DNA of 64,000 nucleotides from JBBROS01 sp965260935 (GTDB lineage Bacteria; Pseudomonadota; Alphaproteobacteria; Acetobacterales; Acetobacteraceae): NCBI GenBank assembly GCA_965260935.1, contig OZ253374.1:1-64000 (forward strand), given 5' to 3'. The position numbers and the translations under genes are program-made. The notes under the pieces were generated by a model. It had not been told where the DNA came from, made no database searches, and saw only the letters and a list, made by a program, of their open reading frames with translations. Shown piece after piece: positions 7,734 to 16,430 of this stretch. Position 1 is the first letter of the stretch; each line of letters begins with the position of its first letter.

Positions 7734-9238
7734 CGGCCAGGGGCGAAATTGTAGCCGTGGCCGAAATCGGCGATGCCGACGCCGGGCAGCGGCTCCAGGC
7801 CGCCGAGGTCAGGTTCCGGCAAATTGCGCATCGCGAGCTCCGCGCGAATGCGTTCGGCGAAGGCCGTGCCGCCCCATTTGACCGCCAGACGGAGGCCGCT
7901 TTCGAGGAACATCTTCTGCGTTGTCGGGTCCAGCGTGCGGTCGGTGGTCGGGTGGAACAGGAGGGCGGCCGGGCAGGTCAGCACTTTCAAGCCGGCGAGG
8001 CGGGCGCGCCAGGAGTAGTCGACGTCCTCGCAGTACATGAAGAAGCCGTCGTCGAAGCCGCCGACGCGCTCGAACACGCCGCGTGGGATCAGGAGGCACG
8101 CGCCTGACGCCCAGGGGGTGCCGAAGGTTCGCGGGTCGTAGGTGACGGTGTGCTCGGCGGGGAACTGGAGGGCCTCGATCAGGGCGCGGCCTCCCGCGGC
8201 TTGGGACATTTTCAGGAGGGCGGCCAGCGCCTCCGGGTGCAGGGCCGCGTCGGGGTTCAAGGCGAGGTAGTGCCCGTCGCCGTCGGCGAAGGCGCGGCGC
8301 ATGAGCCGGTTATGGGCGGCGCCAAAGCCGACGTTGCCCCCGGTCGGCAGGAGTTGCAGGGCCGGCTCGGAGGCGACGGCTTGGCTGGACGGGCCGCCGT
8401 TGTCGAGCATGAGCAGGGTGGGATGGATGCCGGCGTGGCTGGCTGCCCCGCGGATGCTGCGCATGAGGCGTTGCAGGGTTGCCGGCGGCGTTTCGTAGGT
8501 GACGACTCCGATCGCGAGCGTTCCGGCCGGCATCGCGTTGCCGAGGACGGAGGCTTGGGCGGTGCGGAGGGCGGCGATGCGGCGGCCGTTGGTTTCGCGC
8601 CCGTCGCCCGCGGCGAGATAGTGGGCCAGGGGGTTGACGTCGCCGATGGCGTAGCGGTTGCGATACCAGGCGCTTTCGAAGCCGGGGTTCGGGTCGGCGG
8701 TCCCGTGCGCGAGGTAGTGGCCGAGCGGGTTGGCGCGGGCATCGGGAGCCTGTGCGGCGTAGAACGCCGGGTCGAAGGCCGGATGCGGCGGTTTGCCGCG
8801 CGGCATTCCGGCCGAGAGATAATGCATAGGGGCCTCGGCCAGGGGAATGCCGGTTTGGGTCGCATACCAGGCTGGGTCGAACAGGGGATTGGGGCGGAGG
8901 CCTTGCTGGCGGCCCGCGGTTGCATAGTGGTGGAGCAGGTCGAGGCCGGAACGTTGGAGGCCGGGATACTGGGAGGCGTAGAAGGCTTGGTCCCAGAGGC
9001 CGTGCCGCAGTAGGGCGCGGATCAGGCGGCGGGCGGCCAGGTGCTCGCGGACGATCCCCATGCGGCCCGTGGCTGCCCAATAGGCGAGGCGCAAGGAGGC
9101 GTGGCGGTGGAGCAGGAGGCGCAGGCGGGACAGGAATCGCCAGGCCCGGCTGCGCTCGACGGCTTCGAGGCGCTCGCGCAGGGAGGCTGCTTCGGCCTGC
9201 GCGGCGGCCAGGGCGGCTCGCAGCTCCGCCTCGGTCAC
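7727..9238 (-). CDS. multidomain family 2 glycosyltransferase with N-terminal repeats
   Basis: A 503-residue protein. Residues 1-30 form a coiled coil. Residues about 75-220 hold four imperfect copies of a 35-40 residue unit of the type FDPAWY...NPLxHYLxxG, a repeat seen in large bacterial polysaccharide glycosyltransferases. From about 240 onward is a rhamnosyltransferase-like GT2 domain with LAIGVVTYETP, GGNVGFGAAHN, ALNPDAAL as the metal loop, and GGFDDGFFMYCEDVDYSWR as the acceptor/catalytic motif. GTG at 9238 is chosen because it overlaps the upstream stop by four bases (GTGA). It probably builds O-antigen or capsule together with the following GT gene. Confidence 0.85.
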   Translation of the reverse strand: MTEAELRAALAAAQAEAASLRERLEAVERSRAWRFLSRLRLLLHRHASLRLAYWAATGRMGIVREHLAARRLIRALLRHGLWDQAFYASQYPGLQRSGLDLLHHYATAGRQQGLRPNPLFDPAWYATQTGIPLAEAPMHYLSAGMPRGKPPHPAFDPAFYAAQAPDARANPLGHYLAHGTADPNPGFESAWYRNRYAIGDVNPLAHYLAAGDGRETNGRRIAALRTAQASVLGNAMPAGTLAIGVVTYETPPATLQRLMRSIRGAASHAGIHPTLLMLDNGGPSSQAVASEPALQLLPTGGNVGFGAAHNRLMRRAFADGDGHYLALNPDAALHPEALAALLKMSQAAGGRALIEALQFPAEHTVTYDPRTFGTPWASGACLLIPRGVFERVGGFDDGFFMYCEDVDYSWRARLAGLKVLTCPAALLFHPTTDRTLDPTTQKMFLESGLRLAVKWGGTAFAERIRAELAMRNLPEPDLGGLEPLPGVGIADFGHGYNFAPGRW

Positions 9239-9903
9239 GCGGTTCGTGCCGGGAGCAGGTCGTCCATGCTGGGGCGGCCGGTGACGTGCCGCCAGTGGTG
9301 CCACAGGAGGCGGGCGGCAAGGGCGCGGTGGGGACGCCAAGGCTCGGCGAGGAGGCGCAGGGCGGCGGGAGGCGGGCGCGACGGCAGGCCGAGGAGATCG
9401 GTCGCGGCGCCGGCGAGGGCGAGGTCGCCGGCGGGGAAGACGTCGGGGCGTTGCTGGGCGAAGAGGAGGTAGACCTCCGCGGTCCAGGGGCCGAGGCCGC
9501 GCACGGCGGTGATGGCGGCCAATGCCTGCTCGTCGTCGAGGGCGTCGAGCGCCGGGTCCGTCAGGCCGTTGAGGACGGCGGCGGCGAGGGCGCGGGCGTG
9601 GACAATCTTGGGGCGGGACAGCCCGGCGGCGGCGAGGGCGGCTTCGGGCGTGGCCAGCAGCGCGGCGGGATCGGCGGCGCCCGGCAGCGCGGAAAGGCGG
9701 CCCCAGATAGCGCTTGCGGCCTGGTTGCTGATCTGCTGGGCGACGATCGCTTGCAGCAGGCCGGGGAAGCCTCGGGGGCGGGTGCGCCACGGCAGCGGCC
9801 CGGCGGCAAGCTCGATGGGGGCGAGCCTGCTGTCTTGGCGGATCAGCGCGTCGAGGGCGGCGCGCATCGCGGGGGGCGGGTGCGGGAACGGCGTGCCGGG
9901 CAT
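9235..9903 (-). CDS. DNA-3-methyladenine glycosylase II (AlkA-like)
   Basis: A 222-residue HhH-GPD superfamily base-excision repair enzyme that removes alkylated purines from DNA. The helix-hairpin-helix is ITAVRGLGPWTAEVYLLF near residues 130-150, followed by the catalytic aspartate in FPAGDLAL. LLQAIVAQQISNQAA is the typical helix before it. It lacks the N-terminal Ada-like domain of E. coli AlkA, as is usual for the short form. The stop overlaps the start of the downstream glycosyltransferase gene by four bases, an operon arrangement without obvious functional logic. Confidence 0.88.
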   Translation of the reverse strand: MPGTPFPHPPPAMRAALDALIRQDSRLAPIELAAGPLPWRTRPRGFPGLLQAIVAQQISNQAASAIWGRLSALPGAADPAALLATPEAALAAAGLSRPKIVHARALAAAVLNGLTDPALDALDDEQALAAITAVRGLGPWTAEVYLLFAQQRPDVFPAGDLALAGAATDLLGLPSRPPPAALRLLAEPWRPHRALAARLLWHHWRHVTGRPSMDDLLPARTA

Positions 9904-9960
9904 CGCGGCGGTTTCAGCATGGCGGGTGGCGGTCTGTCGAGGCGTGCGCGTGCGTGCAGG

Positions 9961-10602
9961 TCAGGCGCGGAGGACGCGCCGCAGCTTGCGCACGGCGCTC
10001 TCGGGAGTGGTCAGGACGGGCTTGCCGGTGGCGGCTGCGACGGCCGGGGCGGCGCGGGCCAGGCTGAACTGGGCGAGCGCGACCACGTCGCACGCGGCGA
10101 GGCCGGCGGCGGCTTCGACGACCAGGGCGTCGTGACGTGCGGCGTCGCCGTCGTCGAGCGCGTTCAGGGCGCCGTGGGCCAGGGCGGTGGTGATTTGGAC
10201 ATCCGGACGGGCGGCCTGGAACTCGGGCGGGAGGGTTTCGAGCGAGGGGGCGAAGCTGGCGAGCAGGCCGATATGGGCACCGACCGAGACCGCCTCCTCG
10301 ACCATGGCCTCGTTGGGCTTCAGGACCGGGAGGGGGGCGAGGCTGGCCTGGCAGGCCTCGATGCAGGGGCCGAAGGCGGAGCAGGTGAACAGGATCGCGT
10401 CCGCCCCGGCGTCGGCGGCGTAGCGGGCGAGGGTTTGGAAGCGCCGGGTCATCGCCGGCTGGAGGCTGCCGGCACGGGCGAGGTCGGCGGAAAGGCTGTC
10501 GTCCATGAGCGTCATGAGGGCGGCTTCGGGCCAAAGGCGGGCGAAGGCGGCCTCGACCGGGGCGGCGGAGTGGCGTAGCGCGTGGATGAGGGCGACGCGC
10601 AT
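9961..10602 (-). CDS. aspartate/glutamate racemase family protein
   Basis: A 213-residue Asp/Glu/hydantoin racemase-fold protein. The first half has MRVALIHALRHSAAP and a cysteine in FTCSAFGPCIEA near residue 75; the second half has ACDVVALAQFSLARAAP near 175, where many family members have the second catalytic cysteine. The second cysteine appears replaced (AQFS), so it may be a decarboxylase or isomerase of the arylmalonate/maleate type, or inactive as a racemase. The ATG at 10602 gives the standard N-terminus; an upstream in-frame extension of 41 codons has no support. Confidence 0.7.
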   Translation of the reverse strand: MRVALIHALRHSAAPVEAAFARLWPEAALMTLMDDSLSADLARAGSLQPAMTRRFQTLARYAADAGADAILFTCSAFGPCIEACQASLAPLPVLKPNEAMVEEAVSVGAHIGLLASFAPSLETLPPEFQAARPDVQITTALAHGALNALDDGDAARHDALVVEAAAGLAACDVVALAQFSLARAAPAVAAATGKPVLTTPESAVRKLRRVLRA

Positions 10603-10708
10603 GGGCGGGCGGCAGCTTGCATCCCTGTTGGGACGCGAAACGCTGCCGCTCTTTATCTGACGAGCATCCTCACGCGGGCCGCTTGCGCCAAGCATCCCGC
10701 GATCTGCT

Positions 10709-11161
10709 CTACTTGCAGCGGACAAGCGGGTTGGGGAAGTCGGCGCACCCGGGAAAGCTGATCTCGTTCTCGCCGCGGCGCTGGACGTTGAGCTGGTCGG
10801 GGGAGTCGCAGCCGAAGCCGGTTTGCTGGGGGACGCCGGGGGCCAGCAGCGAGCCGGGCCTGGCGGCGCTGGCGAAGCGGAACTCGGCGCCTTTGGGGGT
10901 GGTGCGGACGGTTTCGATGACGCGCTGGTCGAGCGTCTGGTCGAACAGGGTGGCGCGGAGGACGAGGTCGCGGGTGAAGATGACGACGGGCTGGGAGAAG
11001 CAGGCTTCGCGGGTCATGTTCTCGGGAGCAGGAAAGATGCCGCCGGTCCAGGTGCCGAAGAGCCAGGCGTGGGGGGGCTGCTTCGTTTGCGCGGCGGCGT
11101 GCGGCGGGAGAGCGGCGACGCCGAGCAGGACGGCGGCGAGGAGGACGGCGGTTCGGCGCAT
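10709..11161 (-). CDS. secreted hypothetical protein
   Basis: A 150-residue protein with a clear Sec signal peptide (MRRTAVLLAAVLLGVAALPP, cleavage near HAAAQ, residue 25). The mature part starts with a HAWLFGTWTGGIFP segment reminiscent of small lipocalin-like beta proteins and contains cysteines at about 54, 118, 139 and 149 that could form two disulfides. No domain is recognised. The ATG at 11161 is chosen because it begins the signal peptide; the frame is open much further upstream without sense. It is divergent from the YqaA-like gene. Confidence 0.65.
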   Translation of the reverse strand: MRRTAVLLAAVLLGVAALPPHAAAQTKQPPHAWLFGTWTGGIFPAPENMTREACFSQPVVIFTRDLVLRATLFDQTLDQRVIETVRTTPKGAEFRFASAARPGSLLAPGVPQQTGFGCDSPDQLNVQRRGENEISFPGCADFPNPLVRCK

Positions 11162-11281
11162 CGGTGATCCTGTCTTGAATGCGCTTGACCATAGACGCGG
11201 CGGCGCGGCGGCGGAAGCGGCGCAGTTGAATGCCGCGCCCGCGCGTGGCATGGGCGGCATAGCAGCCGAGGTTGTTACGTG

Positions 11282-11860
11282 ATGCTTAACAGATTTTATC
11301 AGCGCGTGCTTGCCTTGTCGGCCAGCCCGCAAGCGCCCTGGTGGCTGGCGGCGGTCAGCTTCGCCGAGAGCAGTTTCTTCCCGATCCCGCCGGACGTGTT
11401 GCTGATCCCGATGGTGCTGGCGCGCCCGGAGCGGGCTTGGCGGCTGGCGCTGATCTGCACGGTTTCCAGCGTGCTGGGGGGGCTGCTCGGGTATTACATC
11501 GGGTACGCGTTGTATGACCAAGTGGCTTTGCCGCTGATCCGGTTCTACCACTACGAGGACGCGGCAGCGGCGTTTGTCGAGCGGTTCCGGGAATGGGGGC
11601 TTTGGGTCATCCTGATCAAAGGGATGACGCCTATTCCTTACAAGATCGTTACGATCACGTCGGGGCTGGCGCATTTCGACCTGGCGGTGTTCATGCTGGC
11701 GAGCCTTGCCACGCGGGGGGCGCGGTTCTTCCTGGTGGCGGCGCTGCTGCGGCGGTTCGGCGAGCCGGTGCGGGACTGGGTGGAGAAGCGGCTGACGCTG
11801 GTGACGACGGTGGTGGCGCTGAGCGTCGTGGGGGGGTTCGTGGCGTTGAAGTACCTGTAA
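11282..11860 (+). CDS. YqaA/DedA family membrane protein
   Basis: A 192-residue VTT/SNARE-associated family membrane protein. The family motifs are FAESSFFPIPPDVLLIP near residue 30, GGLLGYYIGY near 70, and WGLWVILIKGMTPIPYKIVTITSG near 105-128, which contains the conserved Pro-rich re-entrant loop. The family includes lipid scramblase or flippase-like proteins needed for membrane homeostasis. A GTG stands immediately upstream of the chosen ATG, and either could start. It ends in a 15-bp palindrome that overlaps its stop codon. Confidence 0.85.
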   Translation: MLNRFYQRVLALSASPQAPWWLAAVSFAESSFFPIPPDVLLIPMVLARPERAWRLALICTVSSVLGGLLGYYIGYALYDQVALPLIRFYHYEDAAAAFVERFREWGLWVILIKGMTPIPYKIVTITSGLAHFDLAVFMLASLATRGARFFLVAALLRRFGEPVRDWVEKRLTLVTTVVALSVVGGFVALKYL

Positions 11861-11872
11861 ACGATTCGTTTA
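11858..11872. promoter_or_regulatory. 15-bp palindrome upstream of the uracil-catabolism operon
   Basis: The sequence TAAACGATTCGTTTA is a perfect palindrome around a central T. It overlaps the stop codon of the YqaA-like gene and lies 115 bases upstream of the GTP cyclohydrolase II-like gene. It is AT-rich in a GC-rich context and has no following T run, so a repressor operator is more likely than a terminator. The cognate regulator is unknown, and no regulator gene is adjacent. Confidence 0.35.
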
Positions 11873-11987
11873 CCTGCTCGCCCTACAGTGGACGGCAACA
11901 CCGCACCGAACCCTGCCCCTGAGCCTCGGGACTGTTCCCCTCCATGGGAAAGCCTCATACTCTGGTGCGGCGCAACAGAGGCATGTC

Positions 11988-13265
11988 ATGGACCAGGCTC
12001 CCCCACCGCTGCTCTCGAACCGCCGCATCGTCCCGCGCCCGATCGTGCTCACCTCGCACGCCCGCAATGTCACCGGCAGCATTCCCGTCAACTGGTCGGC
12101 GCCGACGCCTGCCGAACGCGGACCCGTCGTTGCCACTTTGCAAGCCGCTCCGGGGCGCAACGCGGTCGGCACGCACGCCGGCGCTTATTCGCTCTACCGC
12201 GCGGTCGCCGTCGCCGCCGGGCAGCTTGCGGCAGGGCACCGGCCGGACCTGACCAACACCCGCCCCGCCGTGCCGATCGGCCCGTTTCCGCAGTGGTTCG
12301 AACCCGACGCCATCGTCTCGCTCGACCCGTGGGGCCATATGACGACGGAGGCTTTCGCCCCCGAGCTGGCTGCCGGGCTGGACGTTCGGCCCTCCATCGC
12401 CGTTACCCGCGCCCACATCAACATGCCCGAGCTGATCGAGGCCATGCGGGCGGGGCGTCTCGTTCCTGATGGCGAGATCCTGACCGGCAAAGGCGACGTG
12501 CGCGTGACCAAGGCCGCCATCGAGCCTGTCTGGCACCTGCCCGGCGTCGCCCGTCGGTTCGGCATCCCGGCGGCGGACCTCCGCCGCGCCCTGTTCGAGC
12601 ACACCGGCGGCATGTTCCCCGAGCTTGTGACCAGGCCGGACCTCGACGTGTTCCTTCCGCCGATCGGCGGCACGACCGTCTACCTATTCGGGGACCCGGC
12701 CAAGCTCGGACGGCCCGAGACCGCCATCGCCTGCCGCATCCACGACGAGTGCAACGGCTCGGACGTGTTCGGCTCCGACATCTGCACCTGCCGCCCCTAC
12801 CTGGCCCAAGGCATCGAGGCGTGCATCGAGACCGCGCAGGGAGGCGGCGTCGGCGTCGTCGTCTATAACCGGAAGGAGGGGCGCGCGCTCGGCGAGGTGA
12901 CCAAGTTCCTCGTCTACAACGCCCGCAAGCGGCAAGAGGGCGGGGACCGCGCCGACGCCTATTTCGAGCGCACGGAATGCGTGGCCGGCGTGCAGGACAT
13001 GCGCTTCCAGGAACTCATGCCCGACGTGCTGCACTGGCTCGGCATCCGCCGCATCGACCGGCTCGTTTCGATGAGCAACCTGAAGTATGCGCCCATCGTC
13101 GGCAGCGGCATCGAGGTGGTCGAGCGCGTTCCTATTCCCGAGTGGCTGATCCCCGCCGACGCCAGCGTCGAGATGGATGCGAAGAAGGCGGCCGGCTACT
13201 TCACGGTCGCCGTCCCGGACGAGGCCGAACTCAAGACGCCGAAAGGCCGCGGGCTGGATGGCTGA
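11988..13265 (+). CDS. GTP cyclohydrolase II-like enzyme of the URC uracil-catabolism pathway (Urc1-like)
   Basis: A 425-residue protein with a long N-terminal extension (about 1-220) before a RibA-type domain. The zinc ligands are intact: Cys255, Cys266 and Cys268 in IHDECNGSDVFGSDICTC. The loop VVYNRKEGRALGE replaces the RQEGRGIG stretch of true GTP cyclohydrolase II, and the length is twice that of RibA. Together with the following DUF1688 gene and upp this is the Urc1 arrangement known from fungi and many bacteria, where the enzyme is thought to open the uracil ring on the nucleotide. A role in riboflavin synthesis is unlikely because no other rib gene is near. It overlaps the next gene by eight bases. 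Confidence 0.82.
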   Translation: MDQAPPPLLSNRRIVPRPIVLTSHARNVTGSIPVNWSAPTPAERGPVVATLQAAPGRNAVGTHAGAYSLYRAVAVAAGQLAAGHRPDLTNTRPAVPIGPFPQWFEPDAIVSLDPWGHMTTEAFAPELAAGLDVRPSIAVTRAHINMPELIEAMRAGRLVPDGEILTGKGDVRVTKAAIEPVWHLPGVARRFGIPAADLRRALFEHTGGMFPELVTRPDLDVFLPPIGGTTVYLFGDPAKLGRPETAIACRIHDECNGSDVFGSDICTCRPYLAQGIEACIETAQGGGVGVVVYNRKEGRALGEVTKFLVYNARKRQEGGDRADAYFERTECVAGVQDMRFQELMPDVLHWLGIRRIDRLVSMSNLKYAPIVGSGIEVVERVPIPEWLIPADASVEMDAKKAAGYFTVAVPDEAELKTPKGRGLDG

Positions 13266-14448
13266 CGAGGCCGGCTATCTGCTGACCGCCGCCGCCGTCC
13301 GCGAGCGCTGCCATGCCATGCTTGCCTTGGCCGAGGCGGGGGCGCTCGCGCACTTCGCAGTGGACTTGGAGCGCCTTCCCGCCTGCGCCGACTATGTCGC
13401 CGGAGTCATTCGCCGGAATTATCCTGGACTTGCCATTCCCCACCACGCCCGCTGGCGGCATTTCGCTGCCGGGGGGATTGACCGCTGGTCCGAGTTGGAT
13501 GGCGCGCTGGCCGACCGCGACGAGGCCGAACGCGCCCGGACCCGCATCGACCTGTGCGTCGTCAGCGTCCTGCTGGACGCCGGGGCAGGCCCTGACTGGC
13601 GCTATACCGAACCTGGCACCGGGCTTGTCCTTGCCCGCTCCGAGGGGCTTGCCATTGCCAGCCTTCACGCCTTCGGCGCCGGGCTGTTCTCGTCCACGGG
13701 CACTGCTCAGGCCGATGCCGAAGCCCTCTCGCATATCGGCGCGACCGCTCTTGGCGACGCCTTCCAAGTTGATAGCCATTCGAACCCTTTAGCCGCCCTC
13801 GAGGGGCGCGCCGCCCTTCTCCGCAGCCTCGGCGCGGTTCTCCAGGCACGCCCTGACCTGTTCGGACCGGGCCGGCCCGGCTATTTGTTCGACACGCTCA
13901 CCCGGCGCGCGCCCCTCCGGGCGCCTGCCATACTTGAGATCCTGCTCGACGGGTTTGGCCCGATCTGGCCGGGGCGCGTGACGCTTGAGGGCCGCAACCT
14001 GGGCGACACCTGGCCTCACCCGGCGGCGCCTGGCGGGCTCGTGCCGTTCCACAAGCTCTCGCAGTGGCTGGCCTACTCGCTTATCGAGGTGTTCGAGGAG
14101 GCCGGCGTTCCGGTCGAGGATGTCGGCCAGCTCACCGGCTTGCCTGAGTACCGCAACGGTGGCCTCTTGCTCGACATGGGCGTGCTCCGCCTGCGTGACC
14201 CGGCTGCGGAGCAAAGGGCGCATTTGCCGGGCGACCAGACCATCGTGGAATGGCGCGCGCTCACCGTCGCCTTGCTGGACCGCCTCGCCCCTCTGATACG
14301 CGAGCGCCTGAACCGCGGCGAAGCGGACCTACCCCTTTCCCGTATCCTTGAAGGCGGCACCTGGCTTGCCGGGCGCGCCATCGCGGCCGAACGGCGCGAG
14401 GGCGGGCCTCCGTCCCTTCACGTCATCAGCGACGGAACCGTCTTTTGA
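13258..14448 (+). CDS. URC4/Urg3 family protein (DUF1688)
   Basis: A 396-residue cytosolic protein of the DUF1688 family, named after yeast URC4, which is required for pyrimidine breakdown by the URC route. Visible family landmarks are HHARWRHF near residue 62, SEGLAIASLHAFGAGLFS near 145, PGYLFDTL near 210, and VPFHKLSQWLAYSLIEVFEE near 263-282. The chemistry is not established; a role after nucleotide ring opening is assumed for the family. The ATG at 13258 overlaps the upstream stop, and the stop overlaps the start of upp, so the three genes are translationally coupled. Confidence 0.85.
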   Translation: MADEAGYLLTAAAVRERCHAMLALAEAGALAHFAVDLERLPACADYVAGVIRRNYPGLAIPHHARWRHFAAGGIDRWSELDGALADRDEAERARTRIDLCVVSVLLDAGAGPDWRYTEPGTGLVLARSEGLAIASLHAFGAGLFSSTGTAQADAEALSHIGATALGDAFQVDSHSNPLAALEGRAALLRSLGAVLQARPDLFGPGRPGYLFDTLTRRAPLRAPAILEILLDGFGPIWPGRVTLEGRNLGDTWPHPAAPGGLVPFHKLSQWLAYSLIEVFEEAGVPVEDVGQLTGLPEYRNGGLLLDMGVLRLRDPAAEQRAHLPGDQTIVEWRALTVALLDRLAPLIRERLNRGEADLPLSRILEGGTWLAGRAIAAERREGGPPSLHVISDGTVF

Positions 14449-15092
14449 GCGATCACCCCATCAGCCCCGGCGTCACGGTGCTCGGCCACCCGCTGATCCA
14501 GCACAAGCTCACCTTGCTGCGGAAGCAGGACACCGCCACCGCCGATTTCCGCCGGATCGCCCGGGAGATCAGCCTGCTCATCGCCTACGAGGTCACTCGG
14601 GATCTGCCGATCGAGCACGTTCCGATCGACACCCCGCTCGAACCCATGCAGGCGCCCTACCTTTCCGGCAAGAAGCTCTGCTTCGTGCCCATCCTGCGGG
14701 CAGGCGTCGGCATCCTGGACGGCATGTTGGACCTTGTCCCTTCCGCGCGCGTCGGGCACATCGGGCTTTACCGGGATCCGGCGACGCTTGTTCCCGTCGA
14801 ATACTACCTGAAGCTTCCCGAAGACCTTTCCGAACGCCTGGTCGTGTGCGTCGATCCGATGCTTGCCACCGGGCATTCCGCCGCGGCGGCGCTGACCCGG
14901 CTGCGCCAGGCCGGGGCCGCGCAGCTCCGCTTCGTCTGCCTAGTCGCGGCGCCGGAGGGCATCGAGGTGCTGCGGCACGAGCATCCGGACGTCGCCGTGT
15001 TCGCCGCCGCGATCGACCGGGAACTGGACACGCACGGCTATATCCGGCCGGGGCTGGGCGATGCGGGGGACCGGCTTTACGGGACGAAGTAG
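14445..15092 (+). CDS. upp: uracil phosphoribosyltransferase
   Basis: A 215-residue type I phosphoribosyltransferase that makes UMP from uracil and PRPP. Landmarks are GHPLIQHKLTLLRKQDT near the N-terminus, VPILRAGVGILDGML near residue 85, the PRPP loop VCVDPMLATGHSA near 130, and the uracil-binding DAGDRLYGTK at the C-terminus. The start is TTG at 14445, overlapping the previous stop (TTGA); no ATG gives a complete N-terminus. In this operon UMP formation is expected to feed the two URC proteins rather than only salvage. Confidence 0.92.
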   Translation: MSDHPISPGVTVLGHPLIQHKLTLLRKQDTATADFRRIAREISLLIAYEVTRDLPIEHVPIDTPLEPMQAPYLSGKKLCFVPILRAGVGILDGMLDLVPSARVGHIGLYRDPATLVPVEYYLKLPEDLSERLVVCVDPMLATGHSAAAALTRLRQAGAAQLRFVCLVAAPEGIEVLRHEHPDVAVFAAAIDRELDTHGYIRPGLGDAGDRLYGTK

Positions 15093-15144
15093 CGCCAAGC
15101 CCGACAGGCCGCTACGATCGGCTTCGGACCAACCGGAGCCTCCG

Positions 15145-15705
15145 ATGCCCCTCGCGCCGTTTTACCCGGACCGCCGCCACTCTCGCGAAGAGTTCCGGCA
15201 ATGGTGCGAAGCCCAACCGGGAGGCCGCTATGAACGGGTGGAGGGCCGCATCGTCGCGATGTCGCCGGAACGCGGCGCACATTTGCGGGCGAAAGGCGCG
15301 GTCTACAAGGCCCTGGATCGCGCGATAGCCGCCGCCGGCGTGCAATGCCAAGCCCTGCCCGACGGCGCGACGGTTGAGACCGGCGACAGCGACTACGAGC
15401 CTGACGCCTTGGTGAACTGCGGCGAGCCGATGGCCGACGACGCGGTCGCGGCGCCGAATCCGCTGGTCGTCGTTGAAGTTCTCTCGCCCGGCACGGCATC
15501 GACCGACACCGGAGGAAAGCTGGCCGACTATTTCAGGGCGCCATCCATCGCGCATTACCTGATCGTGCATCCAACGCGGCGAATGGTCACGCATCACCGG
15601 CGAGTTGGCGACGGCATCGAAACGCGCGTCGTCGTTAATGGCCCGATCACGATGGACCCTCCCGGGATCGTTATCGCAGTCGAAGAACTCTATGAAAATC
15701 GATAG
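15145..15705 (+). CDS. Uma2 family (DUF820) restriction-endonuclease-like protein
   Basis: A 186-residue PD-(D/E)XK-fold protein of the Uma2/DUF820 family. The core is YEPDALV (Asp near 92) followed by PLVVVEVLSPGTASTDTGGK near 112-132, which supplies the E-x-K-like pair. The family is common in cyanobacteria and environmental bacteria, often as orphan genes; biological role unknown. The ATG at 15145 begins the conserved N-terminus. It stands alone after upp, with 52 bases between. Confidence 0.85.
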   Translation: MPLAPFYPDRRHSREEFRQWCEAQPGGRYERVEGRIVAMSPERGAHLRAKGAVYKALDRAIAAAGVQCQALPDGATVETGDSDYEPDALVNCGEPMADDAVAAPNPLVVVEVLSPGTASTDTGGKLADYFRAPSIAHYLIVHPTRRMVTHHRRVGDGIETRVVVNGPITMDPPGIVIAVEELYENR

Positions 15706-15884
15706 GTGGCGCCCCGCCAGTCGCAGGAACGGTGTGGCCGTCCGCCAACTCTAAGCTTCATGAGGCCGAACGTCATATTCCAAGGGGGGCAAACTTTTCG
15801 ACGAACCAATGATGCGTCGCCTCCGCAGAACTCTTCCGCGTTCGACGGATATTTTGGGGTGGCTGTGGTCAACTTCATCGTTCG

Positions 15885-16208
15885 CTAACGCGGAGCCGAA
15901 TTGCAGCCAAGGCTTTCCATCGACCTGCGGGCGTTTTCGGCCACCTCAGGGCCGCCATGCAATATCCAACCATCGTTCCACTGCCCTATAGCGACGACAT
16001 TGGCAAGCTCAGTGCACTTTTCCTGCTTTAAATCAATGGCCGCGGGAGCGTTTCTAGCAGCTTCCAACGTTTGTACTTGCTTTTCCAATCTGGTTACGCG
16101 ATCTCCGAGTTGATACGCATAAAATACGCCCCAAGCTAAAGCGGGAAAGAACAGTATTATTGTAATCATACCTGCAAGTAATCCGATGTACCTGTTGGCA
16201 GCTTCCAC
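15885..16208 (-). CDS. small hypothetical protein with one membrane segment and a coiled coil
   Basis: A possible 107-residue protein. Residues about 8-32 form a hydrophobic membrane segment, residues 34-52 a short amphipathic helix (DRVTRLEKQVQTLEAA) suited to a coiled coil, and the rest is polar with two cysteines. The start is GTG at 16208 with a weak ribosome site. The base composition is clearly lower in GC than in neighbouring genes, as in the surrounding non-coding stretches 15706-15884 and 16209-16430, suggesting recently acquired DNA. No family recognised; existence of the gene is moderately supported. Confidence 0.45.
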   Translation of the reverse strand: MEAANRYIGLLAGMITIILFFPALAWGVFYAYQLGDRVTRLEKQVQTLEAARNAPAAIDLKQEKCTELANVVAIGQWNDGWILHGGPEVAENARRSMESLGCNSAPR

Positions 16209-16430
16209 TGTAAGATACCCAATTTCCTATAACGTAGGTCGACACGCTACTCGTCACATGCTGGATTGATCTCAGGACAGCAGCAAGCCCAGCACCCGCT
16301 TGCCTTCACTGACTTCTATTCTCTCCTCTTGACGGGCTCAACCCAAACGAACCAAGGCTGGTTTTCATTACGCTTTCACTCACAGACATAGAACTCAAGC
16401 CTCGCTCCCGGCACGCCCCTTGCAAGCCGT

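Noticed and set aside
9790..10578. Several Arg/Gly/Pro-rich open frames of 200-550 codons opposite real genes
   Set aside because: They are shadows: low-complexity, no start support, and the opposite strand carries recognised families. The same applies to many frames through the window.
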